Source: Hawksworthiomyces lignivorus
Lineage: Eukaryota; Ascomycota; Sordariomycetes; Ophiostomatales; Ophiostomataceae
Length of the DNA: 64,000 nucleotides
Direction of reading: 5' to 3'
Assembly (NCBI GenBank): GCA_002917075.1
Contig: NTMA01000001.1
Coordinates: 558,001-622,000, forward strand
In this document: piece by piece, positions 1 to 12,128 of the stretch
How positions within the stretch are numbered: position 1 is the stretch's first letter
Layout of the letters: the number at the start of each line of letters is the position of its first letter
Notes under the pieces: generated by a model
The model's database searches: none
Told to the model about the DNA's origin: nothing
What the model saw: the letters and a program-made list of their open reading frames with translations, nothing else
Program-made: the position numbers and the translations under genes

Positions 1-308
1 GTTAACAGCGAGAGTCCCTTGACCTTCGTTTCTTTGGATCTCTTTTTTTGATAGCCGTCCCGTTTCGTAAAATTTTTTCGTGTGGCCGGCCTCCAAGAAA
101 GTGTGTTTTTCACCCCAAAATATACTGACAACGGGAGAAATTTTGTGTTTTTTTTTGTTAACCGAAGTATCAGAGCTCAACGCCGTTTGCTGAAATCCGC
201 CATAGAACCCGCTTTCTCCTTTTTTTATTCCCCTAGGCGTGCGACAGGATAGAACAATTACTGTACTGTGATTTGCGTAGAAGATTGTGGGAACGAGCCG
301 GGCAGCAT

Positions 309-2018
309 CTAGTTGCCGTCGTGATCGCCGTTGGACTCGATCGGCGACGCCAGGGACTGCTGGGCAGCAGCAGCGGCGGCGGCCTCGCGCTGCATGCGGG
401 CCTCGATCTCGCGCAGCTGGGACTCGCGGGCCAGGAGCTCCTGGCGCTTCTCGTTGATCTCGCGCTGCACCTTGACCTCGATCTCGCGCAGCTTCTCCTC
501 TTCGCGGCGGAGCTGCTCCTCCTTTAGGCGGACGGACTGCGAGGCCAGGTCCTCGGGGTTCATGGACGAGTCGCTGCAGGATGGTCAGCTAAACTGGTTG
601 CAAATAATAATAAAAAAGACAGCAGAGAATGAGGGAAGAATACGTACACTCCAGCGCCGCCCTCGACGCTCTTGCTCAGCTTCTCGGTACGGTAGTTCTC
701 GTACAGGAAGTCGTGTGTGATCTCCTTGAGATCCGCCAGATGGCTGTGGAGCAGGGCAGACCGGATAGCCAAGAAGTCGGAGTGGCGTGGGTTGTCGACC
801 TCGACGACACCCCACGGGTACTGGCGGGCGCGGACTTTGCGGCCGCCGATCTCGACAATGTCTTCTGAGCCGACAATGGCGAATGGCATGAGGCCTCTCA
901 GCTCGGCGTTCTCCTCGACGGTGTCCTCGTCGTCCTCCTCAATGTCGTACGGGAAGTTGTAGACGGGAATGCGGTAGTGCTCGATGTCCTCCATGACCAG
1001 CTTCTTGGACTCGGCAAGCTCAGCGGGCGTGAGCGAGTCGGCACGGCCAATGACAGGGATGACATTGACACGGGGTGCCAGGCGCTTCATGAGCTCAATG
1101 TCGAGCTCGCGCAGACTGCGTGGGCGATTTGTGAGCACAATTGCTTACTACTTGTTGGGGACTCGAGGAGCAGGGGGGGGGGAGGGCAAAGGACTTCTTC
1201 AATCAAAAACTTACCCGTGACCGGTAGGGGTGATAAAGTAGAGCAGAGCGTGAACGCGGTTATCTCTGAAGCGAGGGTTACGCTTGATCCGAGACTCCTC
1301 AGCCAGAATGTCATCATATTGTCTCTCGAGGTAGCCGACGATCTCAGAGAAGCTGCAAGAGGCGTCTGTTAGCGTGGACCTGTTTCCCAAGACATGTCTG
1401 GCCACCATTGTCCGCTGTACGTACCTGGCCTCGTTATCGATCTGGTCACCAAAGCCGGGGGTGTCGACGATGGTCAGGGAGATGCGGGTGCCCTCCTCAT
1501 CAAGCTCGAGCTCTGGCAGTTAGTTAGCATGGATAGGTTCTCCATCTGGCGGAGCTGTCTAGCGTGCAGAGTTAATGCATACCAACGGTGATGGGCTTAA
1601 TCTTGACGCCTTCCTCGATGTGGGCAGTATTCGGGTCGTCCGACTCCTTGTGCGACAGCACGCCCTTGCTGCAAAGCGTGTTCACGAAGGTGGTCCGGCC
1701 TGGAAGGCGGTGGGCGCATGTGTATTAGTAGTCTGCCGATGAAGAGAGATCTCGCGATAATGAAGGAGGCGAGAAGCATAATTTGATCAAATTCAAGACT
1801 TACCAGTTCCTGAAGCACCGCAGACCATCAGGCAGAACTGGATTCCCTTCTTCACGTTCTTCTTCCGACGGATCATCTTCTGCAGAATAGGGGTTGAACT
1901 GTCAGCTGGGGGGGTTTCCTATCTGAAATAGCATTGACGTGTCTCGACACGAAATTGAAGAAAAGATCTAGACGGATGGGAGGAAGCAAGGAATCAGACG
2001 TACGGCAGGCGACGACAT
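309..2018 (-). CDS. aspA: Septin, Cdc11/AspA type
   Basis: GTP-binding-fold cytoskeletal protein that assembles into septin filaments and rings at septa, hyphal tips and branch points. Seven exons: 2018-2004, 1879-1804, 1699-1583, 1512-1425, 1352-1215, 1115-648, 573-309; 1167 nt, 388 residues, all phases close. Seen: a P-loop GASGTGRTT with Arg where most septins have Lys, which is also the state in yeast Cdc11 and supports this assignment; DTPGFGD (G3); GRAD in place of the usual AKAD (G4); the septin unique element around RQYPWG; and a C-terminal coiled coil rich in E, R and K ending in an Ala run. The first exon codes only five residues (MSSPA). The subgroup rests on remembered similarity to yeast Cdc11; septin family membership is certain. 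Confidence 0.95.
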
Positions 2019-4081
2019 GGCTGTTGATGATTAGGGGGGGTGAAGGCTTTTGGTGTTGGCTGTGATGTGAGCGTTGATGTCGGGCACAGCTAGCAGAGGA
2101 CGAAGCAAGCCAAATCGCTGGACGCTTTCGACAGGAACGAATTGTTTCGTTTCGATGTCGGGGGTGTTTTGGAATTAGAAGACTGTGGGGAGGGAAGCAG
2201 AGCAAGAAAAAAAAGGGACGAGGAGTGATGTGTTTTGGATGTGTATTTTTTTTGTCTTTGCGGTGCAACAAAAAAGCAAAAAAGGAGAGCAGCTCAAAGA
2301 AGGGGGTAAACTCAAAAAGTTAATAAGGAGAGGTACAGATCGGGATACGTTGAATTTAATTTTAAGGAGGCGGTGGCCGCTTGGGGGAGGGAAAGAAGGA
2401 AAGAAGGAAGGGGGGAGGAACGACTAAGGTACAAGCAGTGTGGGAACTGGGAAGCGGTGGGGAAAGAGCAACTGAGGAAAAGAGGAAAGGGACACCACCC
2501 AAGGAAGCCAGGCCAAGGTCGCAGCAGACGAGCAGACATCGAAATAGGGAAGGGACGGACGTTCCAGCAAAATTAGCTGTAGAAAAGGGTAATTTCACAC
2601 AGGGTTCTACCTAGCACGGCTGCGTAAAAGGAGAAAGAACGACAGAGCAACAGGCGACTGGGCGACAGAGTTGTAGAGTTACAGAGCTACAGAGTGTTAG
2701 CCGAACAGCGAAGACTAGCAGGAACAGCAGAGCGATGCACCTGCCGTGGATCGCAATTGGGGATGGAGCTGGGGGGTTGATGGAGGGTGATGGAGCGCCC
2801 AACCGTGCGACTGAGCAGCGATTCGTACATCCTGCCAGTCTCTCCGCTGTCCAAGTACGAGCATCTCACCACAACTGCCACAACTTGAGAGGCAGCAAAA
2901 CGGTGCAGGTCTGTCGTCCGCTAATGAGACGGCGGCTGGTGGGTCGTGCACGGAGCACAGGGCGGGCATGGCGCGGCGTAGGACAGAGGTAAATTCAGGG
3001 GGAAAGCAGCACCAGTCGGCTTATTGTGCACACCATGCCTAGAAAGGGGAAAGCGCTAGAAGCCCAGAAAAGGGGGGAAAGCGGCCTGTCCATTCACTGA
3101 AGTCACTCTGGCACTATAATAAAAAGTACTAGTCGTATTGGCAATGAATGGCAATCCTGGATAGTCGACCTGCCAGCCTGTCAGCCAACCAACCAAGAGA
3201 CGAGGACATAGCGAAGAGTGTACAACTACGCTCCGTGTCCTTTTTCCAAGGACCACTGGTTGTGCAACCCTCGCTGTGTCTTGGTTGTCTAGGTGGAAGA
3301 AAGGCAGGCAAAGAACCGATCCATTTCATTGCAGTGTGCTGTTTTGCAATTGTGAAGGCCAGAATTGGCAACTGATGGCTGGGGCGGTCCGTGCGCAAAA
3401 CGTTAAGGCCAGCTGCCAACAGCTGGCATGGACGTACTAGTATATGACTGGCACGACGCAGCGACGGCTTAGTACACATATGCTTTGGCTTAGATCACCG
3501 GATTGCTTGCAGCATGTGCCAGCAGCCATTCCAACCGACCAACCTCACTCGCTGGTGAGAAAACAACAGCTGTTGGCCCAGTTCTCGCCCTGTTCTGCAG
3601 CAATTTTGACGGGCATCGATTTGTAGTTGTGCCCTCGCTGTCGAGACACTGCATACCAGATCTTCAGAGATGGACAGTCCCGACTTACAGGCGCTTCAAT
3701 CGAATAAGCCTAGAATACCCACTTGAAGGAGGGGACAGCTGCCGGAGCTATCATTATCATTTGCTGCGCTTCTGTTTGCCACCACCAGTAGCTGCATCGG
3801 CCACCAGCGTAAGGAGGTAGCCTAGGCTGTCGGAGCGTTAAAGCAAGCTGTCTGTGGAGACCAAATATAACGACCATCAGAGATATCTATTTCATCATTT
3901 TATGAGTCTTGGCTCGACAGGCAGATCGATATTGGAGCGAGCTCGTCCTGTGTGAGACGTGGCGGAGTTTGTTGGTTTTGGGGTCTTCGTCTAAGCGGCT
4001 TCAGTGCTAGTGACGACTTGCCCTTTCTAGCAGCTTCTGAACCGACTTAGCTATTGAAGAGCAGACGGCCACATTGCGAAG
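2019..4081. other. Intergenic, septin promoter to PROPPIN promoter
   Basis: Divergent intergenic region of about 2 kb. The part next to the septin is rich in GA and poly-A tracts (2190-2420), as in fungal promoter and 5' leader DNA. Short open frames on both strands lack codon bias or any recognisable domain. No RNA gene seen. Confidence 0.6.
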
Positions 4082-5537
4082 ATGGATGCCCGGACGCCGA
4101 TCGAGGGCTCCAGCAGCGTCGTGGCCTTGTCGGCCTCGTTCAACTTGAACTGCGATTGCTTTGTCGTTGGCACGAACAATGGACTCCGAGGTGCGTAGCG
4201 CATGTCTCCTGCTACCCCGTACCCCCCCTTGCAGGCAATGAATGAAAGGCTGACAGGCCTGGCATCAGTGTTTGATGCGGCCACGTGCAAGCAGCTGGCA
4301 AGGCGAGTCTTCAAAGATGGCGGCGTGGGCCTCATCGAGATCGTCGGCCGGACGAACATCATCCCTCTTGTCGGCGGCGGCCGGAAGCCCGTCCAGAGCC
4401 CGCTAAAGGTGCGTATTTTCCAAGGAGAGAACCAAGGCGGGGGGGATGTGCCCTTGTTGAGCCCCCCTTTCCGTTTGCTGATAGCCGTGCTAGGTCGTCG
4501 TGTGGGACGAGAAGCGCGAGAAGTTTACGCGCGAGGTGCCGTGCCCGCACCCGCCGCGGGGGCTGCGGGTGCTGGGCCAGCGGCTGGTGGTGGTGCTGGA
4601 GGAGGAGGTGCGGGTTTACGCGATCGACCGGCAGCCGGTGCGCGAGGCGGCGTACCCGACGACGGCGAACCCGCGGGGCCTGTGCGCGGTGTCGCAGACG
4701 CGGTTTGCGATCCCGGGCCAGATCCCGGGCCACGTCAAGGTGGTGCACGCAGCGACGCACGAAGTGAGCATCCTGCCGGCGCACAGCTCGGCGCTGGCGG
4801 CGGTGGCGCTGAGCCGCGACGGCGCGCTGCTGGCCACGGCCAGCGAGAAGGGCACGCTGGTGCGCGTCTTCTCCACGGCCAACAACGGCCGCGTGGCCGA
4901 GCTGCGCCGCGGCGCCGACCAGGCCACCATCTTCGCCCTCGCCTTCAACCCGGCCGGCACCCTGCTGGCCTGCACGTCCGACAAGGGCACGCTGCACGTC
5001 TTTGACGTCCCGCACCAGACGGGGTCCGCCGCGCCGGCGTCAGCCGGGGCGGGAGCAAGCAGCGAGGTTGGCGCCGCCCACGATGGCGAATGGGCGTATG
5101 CTGACTCGGAGGGCGGCGTGTCTTATTCGTCCGACGTGCGGGCGGACCCGACCCGCGGCGGTGATGCGAGCGGCCGCTGGGGCGTGCTGGGCAAGCTGCC
5201 CTTCCTTCCCAAGTACTTCCGCGACACGGTCTCGTTTGCCAGCGCAGAGTTTGCACTGGACGACGGCGTGGGCGGCGGCGGCGGCGGTGGTAGTGGAGGC
5301 GGCCCCATGGGGGGCCCGGGGTCCGGCACGCCGCGGCAGCGCGAGACCGAAGAGGCCGCTGCTGCGGGGCGCACGCGGCTGGCGCGCGGGCTGCTGGGCT
5401 GGCCCGACGACAGCACCGTGGTCGTGCTCGGCGCCGGCGCAGAGCCCAAGTACGAGCGGTTCGTCATCTCCACGGGCAGCGAGGGGCACCGCGTGCTGGT
5501 GCGGCAGGCGTGGGCCAACTACCTACGGATGGACTAG
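4082..5537 (+). CDS. hsv2: PROPPIN WD-repeat protein, Hsv2/WIPI3 type (Atg18 family)
   Basis: Seven-bladed beta-propeller that binds PI3P and PI(3,5)P2 and acts in autophagy, particularly micro- and piecemeal autophagy for Hsv2. Three exons: 4082-4190, 4269-4408, 4494-5537; 1293 nt, 430 residues. Seen: the phosphoinositide-binding motif LRRG at about residues 220-223, followed by ADQATIFALAFNP and CTSDKGTLHVF, the hallmark blade-5/6 sequence. Atg18 itself has FRRG; LRRG is typical of the Hsv2/WIPI3-4 branch. A Gly-rich low-complexity insert (nt 5269-5320) lies in the C-terminal blades. Start chosen at the ATG giving MDARTPIEG directly before blade 1; intron 1 was placed so that NGLR joins VFDAAT, as the family requires. 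Confidence 0.92.
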
Positions 5538-5927
5538 AACGACAAGAAGGGCGGCCGACTGCCTAGAGGGAGCAGAGACGAGCGATGACATGCATTGACA
5601 TGCATGCTCACACATGACAAAGAGTCAATGAAAGAGAGCAGGCGAGAAAGTAGGCGGCGTTTGGGACAGACTTTCTGAGCATTTCTGGCTATTACACTTT
5701 TATTTTCTCTAACTTGTGTGCCTTTTTTTTTAAATTTTTTTTTTTTTAATTTTGGCGTTCTTGGGATTCTTTACTAGAAAAGAGCAAAACAGCAGTTTGC
5801 TTGAGCATGATGGACGCATGATTTGAACGATAGCATTATACTTGCTAGAAATATAATACACCAGATTGAACAGCCTCGCTTTTATCTAAGTAGGTAGTAT
5901 ACATTTATTTCCTAACATTCCCTCATA
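5538..5927. other. Convergent 3' intergenic region
   Basis: Short AT-rich spacer between the 3' ends of the PROPPIN (+) and Ist3 (-) genes, with a T-rich tract at 5725-5750. It presumably holds both polyadenylation regions. No gene seen. Confidence 0.6.
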
Positions 5928-7116
5928 CTATGACCGGCGCCTGTTTTCCCTCTCCCCGCCGTCCTCTCTGGCCTCATCTCGTCTTCTTCGAGGCGCCTCG
6001 CGATCGTAGTCGTGATCTCGATCACGGTGCCGGTCACGGTCTCGATGCCGGTCGTGGTCGTCGTTCCTTTCTCGATCATCCCGCCTTCGTCCATGATCTC
6101 TCTCCCGGTCTTGGTCCCGATCCCGGTCCCGGTCCCGGTCTCTTTCTCTATGTCTGTCTCTATCTCTCCTGTCGTCTCGCTCGCTCTTCTCCTGCCTGTC
6201 TCTGCCATCGTCGCCCTCATCTCTCCTGCGGCGATGTTCGCGCCGGTCTTCGTCTTCGGTGTCGTGTCGCGTCCTCTTTCTGTGAGAGCGACTCTCGTCC
6301 CTCTCCTCGTCTCTCTTCGCTGTATCGCCGCCGTCGTCGTCCCGGTGTGAGCGATGTGACCGATGGTGGTGGTGGCGGTGCCTGTGCCGCGATTCTGCAT
6401 CTCCCGTGCCATTCCGCCGCAGCGCCTCGGCCACCTCCTTTTTCTTCTCTTCGATGAGAAATTCCTTCATAGGGTCTTCCTCGTCGTGCTCGTCGACCAG
6501 GCGCTGCAGTTCGCGCTCTTCCGGCAGCAGCGGCCGGTGCCGCCGCTTCGTCTCCTCGTCGCTGTCACCCCTGTCCGTGTCGCTTCCACCGTCGCCACCC
6601 TCCGAAGCAGCAGCCGCCGCCTCTCGCCGCTCAATGTCCGCCCAGCCGACCTTGAACTCGTCCGGGTCCTCGTCGTCGCGCGGGCGGTAGCGGGCGTGGT
6701 CGACGTGCAGCAGGCGGCCGCCGACGCTGGCGCCGCCTAGGTTGTCGACGGCCAGATCGGTGCTGCGCTGGTCCTCGTACTTGAGCCAGCCGAAGCCACG
6801 GCTCTTGCCCGTCTCGCGGTCGCGTGCGAGCTTGAGGAACACGGGCTCGCCGTACTGCGAGAACACGGTCAGCACGTCGCCCTCGCTGAGCTCCGTGGGC
6901 AGCCCGCCAAAATAGACAAAGGCGGTGTCGCGGTAGTCGGTGTGCCAGGACGCGTTCGGGGTGCTGCAGGGAGCGGGAGGGAAGACTTGTTAGCATCTTT
7001 CATGGAGCTGGGCAAAGCTGCGAGGGGTGGGTGAGGAAGGGACTAGAAGAGACACCATACATTCCCTGCTCAATCTCCCGCTTATTGAGCTCCTGGATCT
7101 GCCGGATCTTGTTCAT
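5928..7116 (-). CDS. ist3: RES-complex splicing factor Ist3/Snu17 (RBMX2 orthologue)
   Basis: RNA-recognition protein of the pre-mRNA retention and splicing (RES) complex with Bud13 and Pml1, acting on activated spliceosomes in the nucleus. Two exons: 7116-7061 and 6963-5928; 1092 nt, 363 residues. Seen: the N-terminal signature MNKIRQIQELNKREIEQGI, then NASWHTDYRDTAFVYFGGLP and one RRM with RNP2 (VYFGGL) and RNP1 (KSRGFGWLKY), ending in RLLHVDHARYRPR. Beyond the RRM is a long charged tail of R/D/E/H dipeptides (RD/RE repeats), so the protein is far longer than the roughly 150-residue yeast form. Frame-shifted open frames on the other strand here are shadows of the repetitive tail. Start chosen because the N-terminal signature begins exactly at this ATG. 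Confidence 0.93.
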
Positions 7117-8634
7117 GGTGGCAGATTTAACTGGCAAGCCTAGCAGTAAGATAGTACTATGACCGTCGTCGACGTTTGCAGACGACTGTAAGAATCGTGT
7201 CTCAACTGATGCCGTCTCTAGTACCGACTTCTGCCACTGTCTTCCATGAAATGCCACGTGACCGTCTTCGCAGCAGCAGAGAGCTCTTCTTTCTAGAAGA
7301 ACATACAGGATTCTCCGTCCGTCCAAGGTATGTCTGGCTTGTGATCGTATACACCTAGATCCTAAGAAGCATTACTCCTCTATTGTCTCTCTGTTCTTTT
7401 TTTTTTTTTCCTGCAGCCAACTGCCAGCCCTCTAAGCTTACAGTGTATGGAGATCTTGTTCTAGCAACGCGCTCCAATCAGAGAGCCTTTTAGTTGATTA
7501 CTTTAGCGTCCGCCTGGAACTGGAAGGCGGTCAAGACCTTCACCGCCTACGAGGCACAAGCCTTATTATGCTGGTAGCGAAGAGTGCCGCATTCCGGGAA
7601 TGCCTCTAATACTGCCTGACAGCCAGAAATTCGCCTCCTTAAGCTTACATCTTATGACGCCCATTTTCGGGAATCTTCGCTGCTAAAGGCGGCGTTGCAG
7701 CGTTTCTTTCTCCACTATTTAGTAGCCGTGCAAGTTTTTTATACATATATGCTTGGATACGCTATAAAATTTTAGTGGGCACGAGCACCAAATGTCTTGG
7801 TCGGCTTTGTTCTTAGCCAGTGACGACGGAGCCGAATAGTAGCGACAGCTGTGATCCACCGCAAGAGACCACTGAACCGTTGTAATTGCCGCAGCGATGA
7901 TCATAGTAATGCCCAGAAGAAAGAGTCATTAAATAAGTCACTCACACGCATAAATACATAACTATTAGCCCATAGAAACTGGCAGGTGGGGGAGAGTTAG
8001 CTCTGCTGGGCTGCGCTTTCCTTGAATCTCTGGGGGGGGGGCAGCCGTTGCTGCTTCTTGTAGACTTTCCACCCCTCCCCTCCTTCTTTGTTCCTTCCTT
8101 CTGCGGACCTGGTGCTTTCCAAGTATTTCTCTACTGTTTCTTATCTATTTATTCTCTGCATCTCGTGCTCTGTCAGTCGACTTTGGCTGTCATCGTCGTA
8201 CATACATCCTCTCATCTCACGAAAAGTCGGGATTTTCGTTCTCGTGCCGCTCTTCTCCTTTGCTTTTCTACCGGCGAATCGCATCCCTGCTTGCGCACAG
8301 TTGCGATAACGTCGACCGTTATCAGAACGTTGGAGGGGTCGCAGTGCAGAAAGCGACCAGCCCGACGGAAAGCGAGAGCCTCCCTTCTGCAGGCTCTGCA
8401 GCCAGGCAGCCTCACCGATATTTCGACCTGGTCCTCTCTCGCATTTTTCTTTCCCTTTGCGGCAACTAGCTCTAGCGACTTGCAAAAGTAGACGAGAGAG
8501 CCAAGGTCGACTCGTGTGCCGCAACCCGCATCCTCCCCACCAAAGAACAAGGAGTCCTCCGCTGCCAACGACCCAACGCCGCCGTTTTCTGCAACTTATA
8601 CAGGAGGGGAGGACCCGACAGAGCGCCATTCCAG
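7117..8634. other. Divergent intergenic region
   Basis: About 1.5 kb between the divergently read Ist3 and SPATA20-like genes, with a T11 tract near 7390, a G10 run near 8032 and a pyrimidine-rich stretch at 8040-8160 that looks like promoter or leader sequence for the + strand gene. No conserved coding or tRNA-like structure was found. Confidence 0.55.
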
Positions 8635-11404
8635 ATGATGGCAGCACAGCTGCAGCAGGCCAGTGGGGCTGCTTCGTCAGGATCGTCCGGGGAGAACAGC
8701 CTGTCTCTGGCCGGCGCCGCTGCGCAGCCAGACCCGCCTGTGGAGGAGCAGCCGCTCAAGCCGGAGCCCCTGCGCAGCCGCGCTGGCGAGAGCAGCAGCC
8801 CCTATGTGCGGTCGCAGGCCGGCACGCCCGTGCAGTGGCAGCTGCTCGACCAGGAGGCGATCGACCTTGCCAAAGCGCAAAACAAGCTCATCTTTCTCCA
8901 TGTCGGCTTCCTCGCCTGTCATTGTAAGTGCCCTGTGTTGCGCTCTCTCCGCGTGACCTCTCTTCCTTTGCGTTCGGTGCAAGGCCTTCCAGACTAATAC
9001 CGGCCTTCCTTCTTTCCAGACTGCCATATGACGACACAAGACTCGTTCTCGAACCCAACGATTGCCTCGCTTTTGAACGAGTCGTTCATTCCCATCATCG
9101 TCGACCGCGAAGAGCGGCCAGATATTGATGGCATCTACTGGAACTATCTGCAGCTCGCGAACAGCAGCGCCGGCTGGCCCATCAATGTCTTCCTGACTCC
9201 CGAGCTGGAGCCCGTCTTCGGCGGAAGCTTCTGGCCCGGGCCAGGATCAGAAGGCAGCTTGCGGGATGGACAAGACGGCGGCGAAGAGGATCCGGTCGGC
9301 TTTCTCGGCATCCTGCAAAAACTGCAAGAGTCGTGGACCGACCGCGAGGCCCAGTGTCGGGCGGAGGCCAAAGAGACCGTGGTGCAGCTGCGCAAGTTTG
9401 TCGCCGAGGGCACACTGGGCCCTCGTGGCCTGGTCAAGCCGGATGAGACCAGCAGCGCACCGTACCTGTCACGCGAGCTTGACCTAGACATTGACCAGCT
9501 CGATGAGGCGTATGCACAGCTGAAAAAGACCTTTGACCCCGTCAACGGCGGATTCGGCGTCGTCCCCAAGTTCGTCACGCCTGCCAAGTACGGCTTTCTC
9601 CTCCAGCTGGGCAGCTTCCCGTCCGTTGTGCAAGATATTGTCGGCGAGAAGGAGGTCGACAGCATTGTGCAGATGGCCCTCTACACGCTGCGAAAGCTCC
9701 GCAACAGCGCCTTGAATGACCACCTGGCTGGCGGGTTCGCCCGTGCCAGCCACACCATCAACTGGACGCTGCCACACTTTGAGAAGCTCATTCCGGACAA
9801 TGGCCTTCTACTCAGCCTGTATCTCGATGCGTGGCTGTACAGCTTGCGGCAGCCATCCAGCACGGACGACGCGGTTGCTAAGAAAGGCACCGAAGCGGAA
9901 TTTGCCGACGTAGTGTACGCACTCGCCGACTATCTCTCTAGCGCGCCCATCTGTCTCGAGGGCGGCGGCTTTGCCAGCAGTGAGGCTGCCGACTCGTTCT
10001 ACCGGCGCGGCGACGGCCACGACCGCGAAGGCGCCTACTACGTCTGGACGCGGCGCGAATTTGACACCGTCGTGAGCGGTGGCGAGAACGGCCACAACAA
10101 CATGGACGCCCGCGTCGCCGCAGCCTACTGGAATGTCCTTCAGGATGGCAACGTGGACCGGGCAGACGACCCATTTGACGAGTTCATCAACCAGAACGTC
10201 CTCTATGTCAACAAGGATGCAGCCGAGCTGGCAAGGCAGTTTGGCATCCCGCGCGAGGATGTTGTGCGTATTACCGGCGTTGCACAGACAAAGCTCGCTG
10301 CCTACCGCACGAAAGAGCGGCCCCGACCGGCCTTGGATGACAAGGTCGTCGCAGCGGGCAACGGCATTGTTATTGGCGCGCTCGCACGCACCGGTGCCGC
10401 CCTCAAGCATGGTGGCATTGACGCCGCCAACGGCGAGAAGTATATCAGCGCTGCACGAGGTGCCGCTCATTTCGTCAAGGAGCACCTCTGGGATGCCAAA
10501 CAGAACGAGCTGTACCGTGTGTACAGCAGCGGCAAGCGAGAAGAGACGCGCGGATTTGCTGAAGATTACGCTTTCTTGATCGAGGGCCTCATCGAACTCT
10601 ACGAAGCCACGGGCGAGGTCGAGTGGCTGAAGTGGGCAGACGACTTACAGAGTACGTATACGCATTTTCACAGCTTCTTCTTATCTTGTATCGTATTTTG
10701 TTATATGGTGACTGACCGATGCTTTGCTGCTGGGTACAGAGAGACAGGTCGAGCTGTTCTACGACCACTCGGACGCCCCGTCGACCGAGACACACTCGTC
10801 CAGCGGCGGCTTCTACCGCACGCGGGAGGCCGAGCCGCTTAACCTTCTGCGCCTCAAGGACGGCATGGACACGACGCTGCCGGCGACGAACGGCGTGGCC
10901 GCGTCCAACCTCTTCCGACTCGGCAGCCTCCTGGGCGATGAGGCATACACTCACCTGGCGCGCGAGACCATCTACGCTTTCGAGGTTGAGATGTTCCAGC
11001 ACTCGTGGCTCTTCCCCAGCCTACTGACACAGGTTGTCGCCGCCCGGCTTGGCGGCCCGCAGCTGGCCGTGGTCGGCAGCCGTTCCACGACGGAGTCCTC
11101 CGCCCCCGACTCCCTGGTGGTCGAATACTTCCGTCGACCCCGGGGCGGGCTGCGCAGCCTTGCCTATGTCCCCGCCGCACCTGGCGCTGCTGAAGCACCA
11201 AAGGAAACAGCAGAGAGCGGCGCGTCAGAGGGAACCGCGGCAGCGACGGACGACGCTTCGACGTGGTGGCAGGCGCGCAACCCAGCAGCGAAGAGTCTGG
11301 CTGAAGACGCAGCCGATGGTGACGGCGTCTATGTTCTTGACAGCGGAAAATGGCGGAAAGCCACCGTGGAGGACCTGATACCGAAAGTGGAGACCAGCTC
11401 ATGA
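8635..11404 (+). CDS. Thioredoxin-domain protein, SPATA20/YyaL (DUF255) family
   Basis: Family of thioredoxin-like N-terminal domain plus (alpha/alpha)6-barrel domain resembling cellobiose/N-acylglucosamine epimerases; the biochemical role is poorly known. Exons 8635-8923, 9020-10651, 10740-11404; 2586 nt, 861 residues. Seen: SSPYVRSQAGTPVQWQ, then a CxxC-like site C95-H-Y-C98-H-M split by intron 1 (the family usually reads CHWCH), VDREERPDIDG, and AGWPINVFLTPELEPVFGG. The barrel part includes GGFARASHTINWTLPHFEK and EDYAFLIEGLIELYEATG. Length is about 100 residues above the bacterial homologues, partly from an N-terminal Ser/Gly/Pro-rich extension that could hold a targeting signal. The first of two tandem ATGs was taken as start. 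Confidence 0.92.
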
Positions 11405-12128
11405 GGCTGGCTGGTTCTGAACACCACCCAAACGGCCTGAAGATGAGGGACTGCCTGTCGGGCGTGACGAAGCGAATGCTTTCTTGAGTTGCATTTAGTT
11501 ATGGAGTGTTGTTCGTGGGCGAATTTTTATTGTCATTAGAAGCTGTGGCTTGGCTCGAAGGAGAACAACGGGGCGTTTGATTTACTTTTTTTTTTTTTTT
11601 TTTTTTTGCTTATCCCATCTATCATGATGCGCCTTGTTCTTGGGCTGTCTTCTTGGAGAACAATTGCTAGGACGGAAAAGAAGAGCCTGCAACGAGAGTT
11701 AGATAAAACAAACTGCAGCAACAGATCGTATCAACCAAGCCGATGGGTATTTCGGGATTCTTTTGATTTGCTGGGAATTTATATATATATTTTAATATTT
11801 TCTGACTCCGTACGTATTGTCTTCTTTTTTTGTCTTCTTCTTTTCGGCCTGGCTTCCAAATCAAATAAGAATCACAAGAGAGTATCATGTAGAAGAGCGA
11901 CACAAAAGAGAAGAGGTGAAACAAATGAAACAAAAAATATGTACGGCAGGGAGAATAAAAAAGACAAGAGAGACAGAAGCCACCGGCAGGCAGAAAGTAA
12001 ACAATTTTGATCGTCCCCATTCTCCTCCATTTACGTTGAGCACACCATCCACGCCCATACCAAAACCTCTGGCAGACGGCTGCCTCCCTTTCCCTCTTCT
12101 CTGGAGACCCTCTCACTTCCGCTTCTCT
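11405..12128. other. Convergent 3' intergenic region
   Basis: Spacer between the 3' ends of the SPATA20-like (+) and dynein LIC (-) genes, with a T tract of about 20 at 11587-11607 and an AT-rich section at 11770-11830. No gene seen. Confidence 0.55.

Noticed and set aside
2185..2614. Overlapping small frames upstream of the septin
   Set aside because: Purine-rich leader DNA with Lys/Glu/Gly-rich, domain-free translations.
5930..6457. Long + strand open frames opposite the Ist3 tail
   Set aside because: They are shadows of the R/D/E-dipeptide repeats; the minus-strand RRM gene accounts for the region.
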